From positions 180,279 through 244,278 of the forward strand of contig CABYQR010000001.1 of the NCBI GenBank assembly GCA_902521155.1: a DNA stretch of 64,000 nt, given 5' to 3'. The DNA is from an uncultured Alphaproteobacteria bacterium (lineage in GTDB: Bacteria; Pseudomonadota; Alphaproteobacteria; HIMB59). The notes under the pieces were generated by a model that saw only the letters and a program-made list of their open reading frames with translations, searched no databases and was not told the origin of the DNA. Made by a program: the position numbers and the translations under genes. Position 1 is the first letter of the stretch; each line of letters begins with the position of its first letter. This document shows, in pieces, positions 8,504-17,572 of the stretch.

Positions 8504-9484
8504 CTAATTAGATCTAGAGAGCAGCTTTTCCCATTCCCAAGCAGTTTCTAAAATAGTCTTGAGATCAGAGTAATTTGCAGACCAGTTTAATTTTTCAGAG
8601 ATTTTTTTATTGTCAGCAATCAATTCTGATGGATCTCCTTTTCTTCTGGAGGTAATCTCATAAGGTATTTTGCTTTGTGTAACTTTCTCAGCCATTCTAA
8701 TTATTTCCTTCACACTAAAACCTTTATTATTCCCAATATTGAAAATATCTGATTTCTGGTTTTTAATTAATTTTTCCAATGATAAAAGGTGTGCTTCAGC
8801 TAAGTCCATGACATGAATATAATCACGAACACAAGTTCCATCTTTAGTGTCATAGTCATCACCGTATACCTTGAAGTCTTTTCTTCGACCTGAGGCTGAT
8901 TGTAGAATAAGAGGAATGAGATGTGTCTCAGGATCATGCCTCTCGCCAATCGTTCCATCAATATGAGCTCCACAAGCATTAAAATACCTTAAAGAAATAT
9001 ATTTGAGTCCATAAGCTAGATCGTAATCTTTTAAAATTTTTTCTACTATAGCTTTAGTATTTCCATAAGGGTTAACAGGAGCTATATTTTGATCTTCTTT
9101 TATTGGAGTTAAACTAGGCTCACCATAAACTGCAGCTGTAGATGAAAAAATAAAATTAGAAATTTTTAAATCTACCATGCAGTCAAGTAAGTTTAGGGTG
9201 TTGATGACATTATTATCATAATATTTTTTAGGGTGTATGTAAGACTCTCCAACATTTATAAACGAAGCAAAGTGCATAATACTTTCATAATTATTATCTT
9301 TTAAAATTTGATGTAATTGGTCTTTATTAGACAAGTCACATACATGGAGCTTATAATTCTGGGCATTTACTTCAAAGCCGGTGGATAAATTATCAAGGAT
9401 TTCTATTTGGTGTTCAGTATCTTGAAATCTCTTAATCATGTGGGAACCTATGTATCCCACTCCTCCAACAACTAAGATTTTCAT
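8504..9484 (-). CDS. galE: UDP-glucose 4-epimerase
   Basis: Short-chain dehydrogenase/reductase that interconverts UDP-glucose and UDP-galactose. The N-terminal GGVGYIGSHM is the NAD loop (usual form GGAGYIGS). FSSTAAVYGEP carries the catalytic Ser/Thr region, and YGNTK the Tyr-x3-Lys pair. RYFNACGA and RDYIHVMDLA are typical GalE signatures. At 326 aa the length is normal. It lies upstream of, and on the same strand as, the galactoside operon, separated by 152 bp, so it may have its own promoter, possibly in the gap shared with the divergent aldolase gene. Confidence 0.95.
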   Translation of the reverse strand: MKILVVGGVGYIGSHMIKRFQDTEHQIEILDNLSTGFEVNAQNYKLHVCDLSNKDQLHQILKDNNYESIMHFASFINVGESYIHPKKYYDNNVINTLNLLDCMVDLKISNFIFSSTAAVYGEPSLTPIKEDQNIAPVNPYGNTKAIVEKILKDYDLAYGLKYISLRYFNACGAHIDGTIGERHDPETHLIPLILQSASGRRKDFKVYGDDYDTKDGTCVRDYIHVMDLAEAHLLSLEKLIKNQKSDIFNIGNNKGFSVKEIIRMAEKVTQSKIPYEITSRRKGDPSELIADNKKISEKLNWSANYSDLKTILETAWEWEKLLSRSN

Positions 9485-9602
9485 GAATTAACCTTATAAT
9501 GCTTCCATAAAAAAATTCATAGAAATAATTTTATTGTCAAATATAGCTAATTTATATTAGGTTTGATGTTGTGAGAAAGCCTTTACTTTTAGGAAGAATT
9601 TT

Positions 9603-10670
9603 GTGAAAGAAGTAGATAAAAATACTGATGAATATAGATTATTTATCAAATACTCTAAAGAAATAGGCATGGATCCAAGCATGGTACAAGCTGCTGGGGG
9701 AAACACTTCCCTTAAGCAAGGTAATACTATGTGGGTTAAAGCATCTGGTAAATGGCTACTCGATGCTCAATCAAATGAATTGATGGTTCCAATGAGTGTT
9801 TCTAAAATTAAAGAAGCTCTTGAAAATAAAAGTTGTAACGACACTGATATTTCAAATTGTATCAATTTAGAAATTACTCCAATGGATCTTCGTCCTTCAG
9901 TTGAGGCTCCCATGCACGCAGTTCTTGATTTTAAATTTGTTTTTCACACACATGACATAAATATAAATGCTTTGGCCGTTCAAAAGAATTCTAAACTTCA
10001 GTTTGAGAATGTGCTATCAGGACTTAACTGGAAGTTTATACCCTATATCAAACCAGGAATTGAACTTTGCCGTGAATTGATACGGCAAAAAACTAAAAAT
10101 GATAATGTGTTTATTTTAGAAAATCATGGTCTTATAGTTTGTGGTCAAAGTTTAGAGGAAGTTCAAAAATTAAACCATGAAGTTCGATTTCGTTTAAAAA
10201 AACTTCAAGGAAAAATCTTACATGGGATTAACCAAGAGATTGATGAAGAGGTTAATCTAAAAAATACAGGGTATAAATATTGTAGAGATAATTTTATCAA
10301 TAACATAGCCTTTCAAAAACCATGGATTGATAAAATTTCGAAAGGAGTGCTTCTCCCAGACTTCTTAGTTTTTCTTGGACCAAAGATTTCAATTCTTAAT
10401 CCTAAAGATGAGGGCTTGCAAGATAGGCTTAAGAAACTATCTCAAACGCCTTTGCCCTTTAACTCTTGTATAATTCTTGCCGAAAATGGCGTTCTCATTC
10501 GCGATGATGCCTTAAAAGGGACATTAGAAATAATTCGTTGCGCATATGATTTATTATCCTTAATGCCAGATAGTCTAGATTTAAAATATTTAAACGAAAA
10601 TGAAATTAAAGATCTTTTAAATTGGGAAGCAGAACATTATCGCCAAAAACAAAATATATCTAATCAATGA
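9603..10670 (+). CDS. Class II aldolase/adducin-family protein (deoxy-sugar aldolase type)
   Basis: Zinc-dependent class II aldolase fold. The motif AAGGNTSLK is near residue 30, SVEAPMH near 100 (catalytic Glu region), FHTHDIN near 115 and ENHGLIV near 176; the histidines are the expected zinc ligands. It is 355 aa, longer than FucA (about 215) or RhaD (about 270), with an extra C-terminal domain as in the aldolase parts of rhamnulose-phosphate aldolase/dehydrogenase-like proteins. The GTG start follows AGGAAG. It overlaps the FGGY kinase by 4 bp, so kinase and aldolase probably act in sequence on an L-fuculose- or L-rhamnulose-like ketose. The exact substrate is unknown. Confidence 0.85.
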   Translation: MKEVDKNTDEYRLFIKYSKEIGMDPSMVQAAGGNTSLKQGNTMWVKASGKWLLDAQSNELMVPMSVSKIKEALENKSCNDTDISNCINLEITPMDLRPSVEAPMHAVLDFKFVFHTHDININALAVQKNSKLQFENVLSGLNWKFIPYIKPGIELCRELIRQKTKNDNVFILENHGLIVCGQSLEEVQKLNHEVRFRLKKLQGKILHGINQEIDEEVNLKNTGYKYCRDNFINNIAFQKPWIDKISKGVLLPDFLVFLGPKISILNPKDEGLQDRLKKLSQTPLPFNSCIILAENGVLIRDDALKGTLEIIRCAYDLLSLMPDSLDLKYLNENEIKDLLNWEAEHYRQKQNISNQ

Positions 10671-11953
10671 AAACCAAGAATTCCCGAAATAATATAGCTG
10701 TGTTAGATATTGGTAAAACTCATGCCAAAGTAATCCTCTTTGATGCCATTGAGTTGAAGGAATTGGCTATTTTTCAATCAAATAATAATATCCTTGAGGA
10801 CTCTTTATACCCACATTTCGATGTTGAGTTGCTAAAAGCCTTTATTATCAGGTCATTAAGCGAGCTATCAAAAAATTTCTCTGTGGACTCAATATTTACC
10901 TCAACTCACGGGGCATGTATGGCATTGATGTCAAAAGGTAAGCTTGCCCTTCCCGTTCTTGATTATGAATTCCAAGGCCCAAATCAAATCAAACAAGAAT
11001 ACGACGAGATACGGCCTTCTTTTTCACAAACGGGTACTCCTCGCATGGACGCGGGTCTCAACTTAGGGGCGCAACTATATTGGCAAAATAAGTTTTTTTC
11101 AGATGATTTTGCAAAAGTGGATCAAATTTTATTTTGGCCACAATTTTGGAGTTACTGGTTATCTGGTATTGCTGCAAGTGAAATTAGTTATGCTAGCTCC
11201 CATTCAGATTTGTGGGATATAAGAAAAGAAAAATTTATTGATCTTTTTACTTATGGTATCGACACAAATATAAAATATCCACCTTTAAGATCAGCCGCTA
11301 CGATACTCGGTCCTCTAAGAAAAGATCTCGCGCATGAAACTGGACTACCTAAAAATGTCCCCGTCTATTGTGGTGCTCATGACTCAAGTTTGGCTTTAGT
11401 TTCAGCCTCCTTGAATCAACCCTTGCCCTGTACTATTTTATCTACAGGGACATGGGTGACTCTCTTTGCACTTGGATCTAATAAAACTGATATTCTAGAA
11501 CAACCAGGTTTGATGATTAGTTGTGATTGTTTTGGAAGTTTAGTTCCAAACTTCCGCTTTCCTGCTGGTAAAATTTACGAAAATCTAATGCAAAAGCAAA
11601 ATAAGAATGTTGTCGAAGGGTCAACCATAGAAGCTTCAGATGTTAGCTTGATTAATTTTGAAAATGCAGAGAAAGCTCAACTTATCTATAAGCGCTCCAA
11701 CCTAGAAATTAATTTTCAAGATATAAATACTTTAGAACAAGAAAGAGTTATCTCTCAAATATTGGCCAATCAAACATTAATTGGTTCAGAAATGATAGGG
11801 GCAGAGGGACCAATGATTTGTTCTGGACCATTCGTTAACAATCAGGTTTATTTGAATACAATCAAACAAAATTGGTCATTCAATATATTTTGTGAAGATG
11901 ACCATCTAGGTCTATGTAAAGGCATTGCCAGCCTTGTTAAAAATAAAATATAA
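10667..11953 (+). CDS. FGGY-family carbohydrate kinase
   Basis: ATP-dependent sugar kinase of the FGGY family, 428 aa. IAVLDIGKTHAKVILFD at the N-terminus is the first phosphate loop. STHGACMAL and DYEFQGPN are sugar-site regions. VYCGAHDSSLAL holds the catalytic Asp, and STGTWVTLF is the second phosphate loop. It resembles kinases found with L-fucose/L-rhamnose genes. Overlap with the upstream aldolase gene suggests coupled translation. Ketose-1-phosphate formation followed by aldol cleavage is the likely pathway; the substrate is inferred. Confidence 0.85.
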   Translation: MKTKNSRNNIAVLDIGKTHAKVILFDAIELKELAIFQSNNNILEDSLYPHFDVELLKAFIIRSLSELSKNFSVDSIFTSTHGACMALMSKGKLALPVLDYEFQGPNQIKQEYDEIRPSFSQTGTPRMDAGLNLGAQLYWQNKFFSDDFAKVDQILFWPQFWSYWLSGIAASEISYASSHSDLWDIRKEKFIDLFTYGIDTNIKYPPLRSAATILGPLRKDLAHETGLPKNVPVYCGAHDSSLALVSASLNQPLPCTILSTGTWVTLFALGSNKTDILEQPGLMISCDCFGSLVPNFRFPAGKIYENLMQKQNKNVVEGSTIEASDVSLINFENAEKAQLIYKRSNLEINFQDINTLEQERVISQILANQTLIGSEMIGAEGPMICSGPFVNNQVYLNTIKQNWSFNIFCEDDHLGLCKGIASLVKNKI

Positions 11954-11960
11954 AATCAAA

Positions 11961-13028
11961 CTAAGGTTTTAGAATATATAAATATGAGTCGAACTCATCA
12001 GCAATAAGATAAATTTCCCCTTTATCATTGATCTCCATATCTCTTACTCTGCCAATATGGTCTTGAAATATAATTTCTTCTTTTACGAACTGATTATCCT
12101 GTCTATGAAGAACCGAAAGATACTGAAATTTTAAAGACCCAACCAATAAAGAATTTTGCCATTCAGGAAAAGCCTCTCCTTGATAAAATTTAATACCTCC
12201 CACTGCAATGGATGGAACCCAAATAAAGTCTGGTTTTAATAAACCTGGCTCCCAAGCATTACCATCACCAACCTTAGTTCCAGAATAATTTGTTCCACCC
12301 CATCCTACTTTTTTCCAACCATAGTTAGATCCTGATATGACAGGTCCAATAAAATCTCCACCCTTTGGACCATGATTTGAAATAAAAATAGTATTTGTTA
12401 ATGGATCTAAACTCATGCCTTGAGGGTTCCTCACTCCGATTTGATAAAGTTCGGGCAACCAGTCATCCTTATCTTGATAAGGATTGTCTTTCGGAATGTC
12501 TCCATTTTTATGTAACCTTATAATTGATCCTATAGAGTTAGAAGTATCTTGGGCAATCATGCCTTTTCCTCTCTCGCCGATACTCACGTACAAATAGTCT
12601 CCCATAATTTCTATTCTGGATCCAAAATGCTTAGAGCTACTCATATAAGGTAAAGCCTCATAGATTAATTTTGTATTAATTAAATTATTCCCATCAAGCT
12701 CTCCCTGGAAAACAGCAGTAGTATATTTACCTTTTTTCTTGATAGAGCATGTAACCCAAACCTTATTTCCTTCACTAGTAATATCTAGCAATCCTCCTTG
12801 GCCAAATTGAACTGAGGGAATGTCATGATTAATTTCAGTTTGAGCAAAGCCATTTGTATCAACTAGAAAAATTTCACCAGATTTTTGGGTGATTAGTAGT
12901 TGATTGGAATCTATCCAGGTCAAGCCCCAAGGGGCATTTAAGATAACTGTCGTTTTTTCTAATTTGGCAGCAAATATATCTGCCTGAAAATAGATTAGCG
13001 CTGTTAAAAGAAAAAGAATTTTTTTCAT
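11961..13028 (-). CDS. Secreted PQQ-dependent sugar dehydrogenase-like protein (YliI/GSDH family)
   Basis: Soluble beta-propeller of the glucose/sorbosone dehydrogenase family. Motifs include APWGLTWID, GERGKG, RNPQGMSLDP, ISNHGPKGGDF and GRVRDMEI. The ORF runs to 13088, but the internal ATG at 13028 starts a textbook signal peptide, MKKILFLLTALIYFQADIFAA, so I place the start there. That also leaves a short gap to the divergent CDGSH gene. It probably works in the periplasm as an aldose dehydrogenase; whether it binds PQQ cannot be decided from sequence alone. Confidence 0.85.
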   Translation of the reverse strand: MKKILFLLTALIYFQADIFAAKLEKTTVILNAPWGLTWIDSNQLLITQKSGEIFLVDTNGFAQTEINHDIPSVQFGQGGLLDITSEGNKVWVTCSIKKKGKYTTAVFQGELDGNNLINTKLIYEALPYMSSSKHFGSRIEIMGDYLYVSIGERGKGMIAQDTSNSIGSIIRLHKNGDIPKDNPYQDKDDWLPELYQIGVRNPQGMSLDPLTNTIFISNHGPKGGDFIGPVISGSNYGWKKVGWGGTNYSGTKVGDGNAWEPGLLKPDFIWVPSIAVGGIKFYQGEAFPEWQNSLLVGSLKFQYLSVLHRQDNQFVKEEIIFQDHIGRVRDMEINDKGEIYLIADEFDSYLYILKP

Positions 13029-13063
13029 GTGATCTGATAAACAATATAGCCGAATTACTAAGT

Positions 13064-13321
13064 GTGGAAAATGAAAATACAAAAGCAACTATAGCTAAAA
13101 AAGGCTCCTATATTGTTGAAGTAGAAGAGGGTAAAAAATATTTTTGGTGTGCATGTGGGCTAAGTCAAAGGCAGCCCTTTTGTGATGGTTCTCATAAGGC
13201 AACAGGTTTTTCAACTATTCCCTATATTGCTACAAAGTCTGGGAAAGTTTACTTTTGTGGTTGCAAGCAAAGCAGCGAGAAACCTTTATGTGACGGTACC
13301 CACAATAGACTTATAGATTAA
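13064..13321 (+). CDS. CDGSH iron-sulfur domain protein (tandem)
   Basis: Small 85-aa protein with two CDGSH-type [2Fe-2S] motifs: WCACGLSQRQPFCDGSH and FCGCKQSSEKPLCDGTH. Each gives the three-Cys one-His ligand set of mitoNEET-like proteins. Tandem CDGSH proteins occur widely in bacteria, and their role is electron or Fe-S transfer. The GTG start at 13064 has no clear Shine-Dalgarno sequence. The end is 2 bp from that of the convergent ferredoxin-NADP reductase gene. Confidence 0.92.
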   Translation: MENENTKATIAKKGSYIVEVEEGKKYFWCACGLSQRQPFCDGSHKATGFSTIPYIATKSGKVYFCGCKQSSEKPLCDGTHNRLID

Positions 13322-13323
13322 CT

Positions 13324-14358
13324 TTACTTGACACCTAATTTTTCTTGAAGATCTTTGGAAGAGGTAGTGTATCTGAAAACATACTTTTTATCATCATAGC
13401 AATAAGTAAACATTTTTTTTGCAGCCAGAGCTGCTTCATGAAAACCACTTAATATCAGTTTTAATTTTCCTGGGTAAGTACAGATATCTCCCACAGCGAA
13501 AATTCGAGGAACTGATGTTTCAAAATTTTCTGTATTAACGGCTATTAAATTATTATCTAAATTAAGACCCCAATCTGCAATAGGACCCAGTTCAATCTTT
13601 AGTCCAAAAAATGGAAATACAGCATCGACTCCTACTATGTAGGTCTCATCATCTAATGTAATATCCACTTGACCCTTGCCGTTATCAGTCATTTTTTTTA
13701 TTGTCCCCATATTGAAGCTCACTTCTTTTTGATCAACTAAATTCATGACTTTGTTTACTGAGTCTTGGACACCTTTAAATTCTTTTCGACGATGAATAAG
13801 TGTAATGTCTGAGGCAATCTTATGAAACCCTAATACGTAGTCCAGAGCAGAGTCTCCTCCTCCAGCTATTAAAATTTTCTTCCCTTTAAAATCAGACCTT
13901 TTTTTCACAGAATAAAAAATATTTTTATTTTCAAATTCCTCTAACCCTGGGGTAGGTAGTTTTCTAGGAACAAAACACCCAGAGCCAGCAGCAATAACTA
14001 AAGACTTACATTTGATAGTAGTGTCTAAGTTAGTTGTAACTATAATGTGATCGGCTTGCATATCTATTTTGGAAGTTAATTGATTGAGATGGTAGCTAGG
14101 AGCAAAGGGTTCTGCCTGTTTAATAAGATCATCCGTTAAACCTTGGCCCGTAATTGCTGGGCGAGAGGGAATATCATAGAGATTTTTATCAGGATAGAGT
14201 TCAGCACACTGACCTCCAATTTTATCCAGATTATCAATGAGGTGAGCTTTCATATCTAGGAGACCTAGTTCAAATACTTGAAATAATCCGCAGGGACCTG
14301 CTCCAATGATAACGACATCAGTTTCATGCTCTAAACCTGGGTTGATAGTATTTGGCAT
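13324..14358 (-). CDS. Ferredoxin/flavodoxin--NADP+ reductase (thioredoxin-reductase-like type)
   Basis: FAD/NAD(P) flavoprotein of 344 aa. IIGAGPCGLFQVFELG is the FAD loop, IAGGGDSALDYV the NADPH loop, and FAVGDICTYPGKLKLI the C-terminal FAD motif. The redox CxxC of thioredoxin reductase is absent, as in the YumC class of ferredoxin-NADP reductases. IGGQCAELYPDKNLYDIP is typical of that class. It is single, between convergent and tandem neighbours. It probably supplies electrons to or from ferredoxin, possibly for the nearby Rieske oxygenase, though that link is only proximity. Confidence 0.9.
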   Translation of the reverse strand: MPNTINPGLEHETDVVIIGAGPCGLFQVFELGLLDMKAHLIDNLDKIGGQCAELYPDKNLYDIPSRPAITGQGLTDDLIKQAEPFAPSYHLNQLTSKIDMQADHIIVTTNLDTTIKCKSLVIAAGSGCFVPRKLPTPGLEEFENKNIFYSVKKRSDFKGKKILIAGGGDSALDYVLGFHKIASDITLIHRRKEFKGVQDSVNKVMNLVDQKEVSFNMGTIKKMTDNGKGQVDITLDDETYIVGVDAVFPFFGLKIELGPIADWGLNLDNNLIAVNTENFETSVPRIFAVGDICTYPGKLKLILSGFHEAALAAKKMFTYCYDDKKYVFRYTTSSKDLQEKLGVK

Positions 14359-14405
14359 ATGTTTTTATACTAAAAAAAAATGAAAAAGTTTTATTTAATT
14401 TTAAA

Positions 14406-15293
14406 TTAAATTTTACTGAGAACTTCTTTGACAGTATCACCAATAACAGAGGGGTTTTTAGCCACAGTTACGCCAGCTTCTTGGAGTATTTCAACTTTTT
14501 CAGATGCAGCCTCACCGTAAGCTGTAACGATAGCACCTGCATGACCCATTTTTCTCCCCTTCGGTGCAGTCAAACCTGCAATATAAGAAACTATTGGTTT
14601 TGACATATTCTCTTTTGCAAATTGTGCTGCTTCTGCTTCTTGGGGGCCGCCAATTTCACCAATCATTAAAACAACTTTAGTTTGATCATCTTTTTCGAAT
14701 AATTCTAAAATATCTTTAAATGAACTCCCATTAATTGGGTCACCACCAATTCCCACACTTGTAGAAATACCTATTCCCAAGCTTTTCATTTGTTGAGCTG
14801 ACTCGTAACCTAATGTTCCTGAACGTCCAATTACGCCAACTTCTCCGTCTTTATATATATGACCTGGCATAATACCTAATAATGATTTTCCTGGGCTAAT
14901 AATTCCAGAACAATTAGGTCCAACTAAAGTCATTTTTTCTGACTTTGGGTACCTCTTCATATATCTTTTAACTTTGATCATATCATGGGATGGTATGCCA
15001 TCAGTAATAGCAACACAGACTTTTATACCAGCGTCAGCCGCCTCCATGGCAGAGTCTGCAGCAAATTGAGGAGGGACAAATAAAATACTACTGTCAGCTC
15101 CAGTCTTCTCTACTGCTTCTTTTACAGTATTAAAGACGGGTCTTTCTAGGTGTGTGCTTCCACCCTTACCAGGTGTTACACCACCTACAACGTTAGTTCC
15201 ATAATCAATCATTTCTTGAGCATGGAAAGAACCAATTTTTCCTGTAAATCCTTGAATAATAATTTTGGAGTTTTGGTCAATTAAAACTGTCAT
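14406..15293 (-). CDS. mtkB: Malate--CoA ligase alpha subunit (MtkB; SucD-related)
   Basis: ADP/GDP-forming acyl-CoA ligase alpha subunit, 295 aa. IIQGFTGKIGSFHAQEMIDYG and VVGGVTPGKGG bind CoA. GHAGAIV holds the phosphorylated histidine. Succinyl-CoA synthetase is the close alternative. The details ITDGIPSHDMIKVKRYMKRYP and PGKSLLGIMPGHIYKDGEVG resemble malate thiokinase from serine-cycle methylotrophs, and the gene is locked between mtkA and mcl. The product would activate malate to malyl-CoA. Its ATG is immediately after the mtkA stop. Confidence 0.82.
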   Translation of the reverse strand: MTVLIDQNSKIIIQGFTGKIGSFHAQEMIDYGTNVVGGVTPGKGGSTHLERPVFNTVKEAVEKTGADSSILFVPPQFAADSAMEAADAGIKVCVAITDGIPSHDMIKVKRYMKRYPKSEKMTLVGPNCSGIISPGKSLLGIMPGHIYKDGEVGVIGRSGTLGYESAQQMKSLGIGISTSVGIGGDPINGSSFKDILELFEKDDQTKVVLMIGEIGGPQEAEAAQFAKENMSKPIVSYIAGLTAPKGRKMGHAGAIVTAYGEAASEKVEILQEAGVTVAKNPSVIGDTVKEVLSKI

Positions 15294-16466
15294 TTAATTT
15301 ACCCCTTTATTAAGAATTGATACTGCTTTGGTAGCTGCATCTTGAAGGGAAGAGGCCTCTTCATATTTGATTCCACTAGATCTTAGAAGTTCTTGTCCTT
15401 TTTCTACATTGGTTCCAGCAAGTCTGACGACAAGTGGTTGTTCAACTTTGACCTCATTAATAGCTTTAATAATTCCCTCTGCAATCCAGTCACATCTATT
15501 AATACCCGCAAAAATATTTACTAAGATTACTTTTACATTCGGATCGTTGGATACTAACTTAAATGCTTTGACAATTTTTTCTGGAGTGGCGCCACCTCCA
15601 ACATCTAGAAAATTTGCAGGCTCTCCTCCTGCTAACTTGATCATATCCATTGATGCCATTGCTAGCCCTGCACCATTAATTATATTCCCAATATTTCCAT
15701 CAAGTCCTACATAATTAAGATCTCTGTCAGCTGCATAAGTTTCTTGGGGATCTTCTTGAGATTTGTCTCTCAATTCAGATATTTCAGGGATTCTAAAAAG
15801 TGCATTATCATCAAAAGACATTTTACAATCTAGGGCTACTATATGGTCATCTGCAGTTAAGACTAAAGGATTAATTTCAACCATTGTAGCGTCATATTTA
15901 CTAAACACTTTTGAACAAGCCATAATAGCTTCAGCACACCTATTAATAGATTTTGAGTCAAGACCTAAGCCAAAAGCTATTTCCCTTGCTTGAAATTCTT
16001 GCATTCCTACAGAAGCTTCAATCTTTGCTCGGATGATAGTCTCAGGTTTGTTATTTGAAATTTCTTCAACGCTCATGCCACCTTCAGAAGAAACAACGAC
16101 CATAATACACTCAGAACTTCTATCAAAAACCAAGCCCAGATAAAATTCTTCTTTAATATCTGTTGCTTCCTCCACATAAACTCTTTGAACAACTTTGCCC
16201 TTGGGTCCAGTTTGATGGGTAACTAAACTTTTTCCTAGCAGTTTATTTGTGGCTTCTGATACTTCTTCAAAACTACTACAAACTATTATACCTCCAGCTT
16301 TGCCTCTTGCTCCAGAATGAATCTGAGCCTTCACAACCCATTTATTTCCTCCAATATCTCTGGCTATATACTCAGCGTGCTCAGGTCCATAGGCGACTCT
16401 GCCTTTTGGGATGGAAATATTAAAACCTTTTAAAAGCCGTTTTGCTTGATATTCATGTATATCCAT
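15294..16466 (-). CDS. mtkA: Malate--CoA ligase beta subunit (MtkA; SucC-related)
   Basis: ATP-grasp beta subunit, 390 aa, starting MDIHEYQAKRLL. KAQIHSGARGKAGGI and EINPLVLT are ATP-grasp motifs; GGEPANFLDVGGGA is the succinate/malate-site loop. Several positions follow MtkA rather than SucC: KMSFDDNALFR, IFAGINRCDWIAEG and LAGTNVEKG. SucC typically reads IFGGI(V/M)RCD and EGNN. Together with the adjacent malyl-CoA lyase this points to malate thiokinase. A true succinyl-CoA synthetase elsewhere in the genome would settle it. Confidence 0.83.
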   Translation of the reverse strand: MDIHEYQAKRLLKGFNISIPKGRVAYGPEHAEYIARDIGGNKWVVKAQIHSGARGKAGGIIVCSSFEEVSEATNKLLGKSLVTHQTGPKGKVVQRVYVEEATDIKEEFYLGLVFDRSSECIMVVVSSEGGMSVEEISNNKPETIIRAKIEASVGMQEFQAREIAFGLGLDSKSINRCAEAIMACSKVFSKYDATMVEINPLVLTADDHIVALDCKMSFDDNALFRIPEISELRDKSQEDPQETYAADRDLNYVGLDGNIGNIINGAGLAMASMDMIKLAGGEPANFLDVGGGATPEKIVKAFKLVSNDPNVKVILVNIFAGINRCDWIAEGIIKAINEVKVEQPLVVRLAGTNVEKGQELLRSSGIKYEEASSLQDAATKAVSILNKGVN

Positions 16467-16469
16467 AAT

Positions 16470-17423
16470 TTAAATATCCTTATCTATTTTTTTTGAAATT
16501 AAGTTGTCTATGTTTACAATATTATTTGCCATTCTCTCAGATGCAGCGTCTATCATTCTTCCATCAATTTGAGCTGCTCCCTTTCCCATTGATGCAGCCT
16601 TTTCTAATTCGGTAATAATTCTTTTTGCCCTCTCAACTTCGCTAGAGGGAGGAGAGAAAACATCGTTTGCTAATTTTATTTGGGATGGATGAATAGCCCA
16701 TTTCCCCTCATATCCAATAGCAGCGGCTCTCTTGGCTGCATTTATATATCCGTCTGGATCGTTAAAGTCGCCATAAGGTCCATCCACCGCTCTGAGTCCG
16801 TAAGCTCTACAAGTAGCAACCATTTTTGAGAGTCCATGATGCCATTGATCACCCGGATAGTCAGGATTAAGTCCTCCGATAACAACAGTTCTTGCTCTAA
16901 GGCTTGCTGCATAATCCGCTACCCCAAAATGTAATGCTTCAAGTCTTTGAGATGACTGTGCAATTTTTTCAACATTGACCATTCCAAGAGCAGTTTCAAT
17001 TAAACACTCTAATCCAATTTTTTTTTCTAATTTAAACTCATCTTCTAATTGTGAAAGTAGACAATCAACCATATAGACGTCATCTCTAACGCCTACTTTG
17101 GGAATTAAAACTGTGTCAATATATTTTCCAGAGTGAGTAATGATATCTACTACATCTTTATACATATAGTGAGTATCTAAACCATTAATTCTGATAGAAA
17201 CTGTTTTACCATGGCCTTTCCAGTCAAACTCTTTGAGACCTTTAATAATATTTTCTCTAGCAAGAACTTTATCATTTGGTGAAACGGCGTCCTCCAAATC
17301 AAGAAAAATATAATCTGCATCAGAGTTTAGTGCTTTTTCAAACATTTTATAATTTGAACCAGGTACTGCTAGTTCGCTTCTCTGAAGTCTTGTGTTTTTA
17401 TTAGAGTATAAAGTGAAGCTCAT
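16470..17423 (-). CDS. mcl: L-malyl-CoA lyase / beta-methylmalyl-CoA lyase
   Basis: CitE/HpcH-like TIM barrel lyase that cleaves malyl-CoA to glyoxylate and acetyl-CoA. RSELAVPGSN, FLDLEDAV (metal-binding Glu/Asp), IRINGLDTHYMYKDVVDI, FGVADYAAS and KWAIHPSQI are all typical of serine-cycle malyl-CoA lyase. The ORF track begins at a TTG (17435). I choose ATG 17423, giving MSFTLYSN, which matches known family N-termini. It precedes mtkA by 3 bp, forming mcl-mtkA-mtkB. Confidence 0.88.
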   Translation of the reverse strand: MSFTLYSNKNTRLQRSELAVPGSNYKMFEKALNSDADYIFLDLEDAVSPNDKVLARENIIKGLKEFDWKGHGKTVSIRINGLDTHYMYKDVVDIITHSGKYIDTVLIPKVGVRDDVYMVDCLLSQLEDEFKLEKKIGLECLIETALGMVNVEKIAQSSQRLEALHFGVADYAASLRARTVVIGGLNPDYPGDQWHHGLSKMVATCRAYGLRAVDGPYGDFNDPDGYINAAKRAAAIGYEGKWAIHPSQIKLANDVFSPPSSEVERAKRIITELEKAASMGKGAAQIDGRMIDAASERMANNIVNIDNLISKKIDKDI

Positions 17424-17526
17424 TTTAAATTCCAATTAATTTATTCAATTTTTTTGAAAGTGAAATAAAAAAAAATTTGCTGGTATATTTTATACAATAA
17501 ATATTGCATATAACTATTGATTAACA

Positions 17527-17539
17527 GTGTTTAAAACAC
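17527..17539. promoter_or_regulatory. Short palindrome upstream of mcl-mtkAB
   Basis: GTGTTT-A-AAACAC is a perfect 13-bp dyad in the 149-bp AT-rich gap between the Rieske gene end and mcl. It could be an operator for the malyl-CoA operon. No regulator gene is adjacent, and no clear sigma-70 promoter could be fixed. Confidence 0.3.
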
Positions 17540-17572
17540 GAATTTTTAAAATAAAATTTAGAGTAATTCTAT

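Noticed and set aside
13029-13088. 20-residue upstream extension of the sugar dehydrogenase-like ORF
   Set aside because: The internal Met begins a clear signal peptide, and the extension would overlap the divergent CDGSH gene.
15367-15714. Plus-strand 115-aa ORF inside mtkA
   Set aside because: Antisense shadow of a well-supported gene; composition follows the opposite frame.
14406-16466. Annotation as succinyl-CoA synthetase sucCD
   Set aside because: Key segments follow malate thiokinase, and the genes are contiguous with malyl-CoA lyase. Kept as the main alternative in the evidence.
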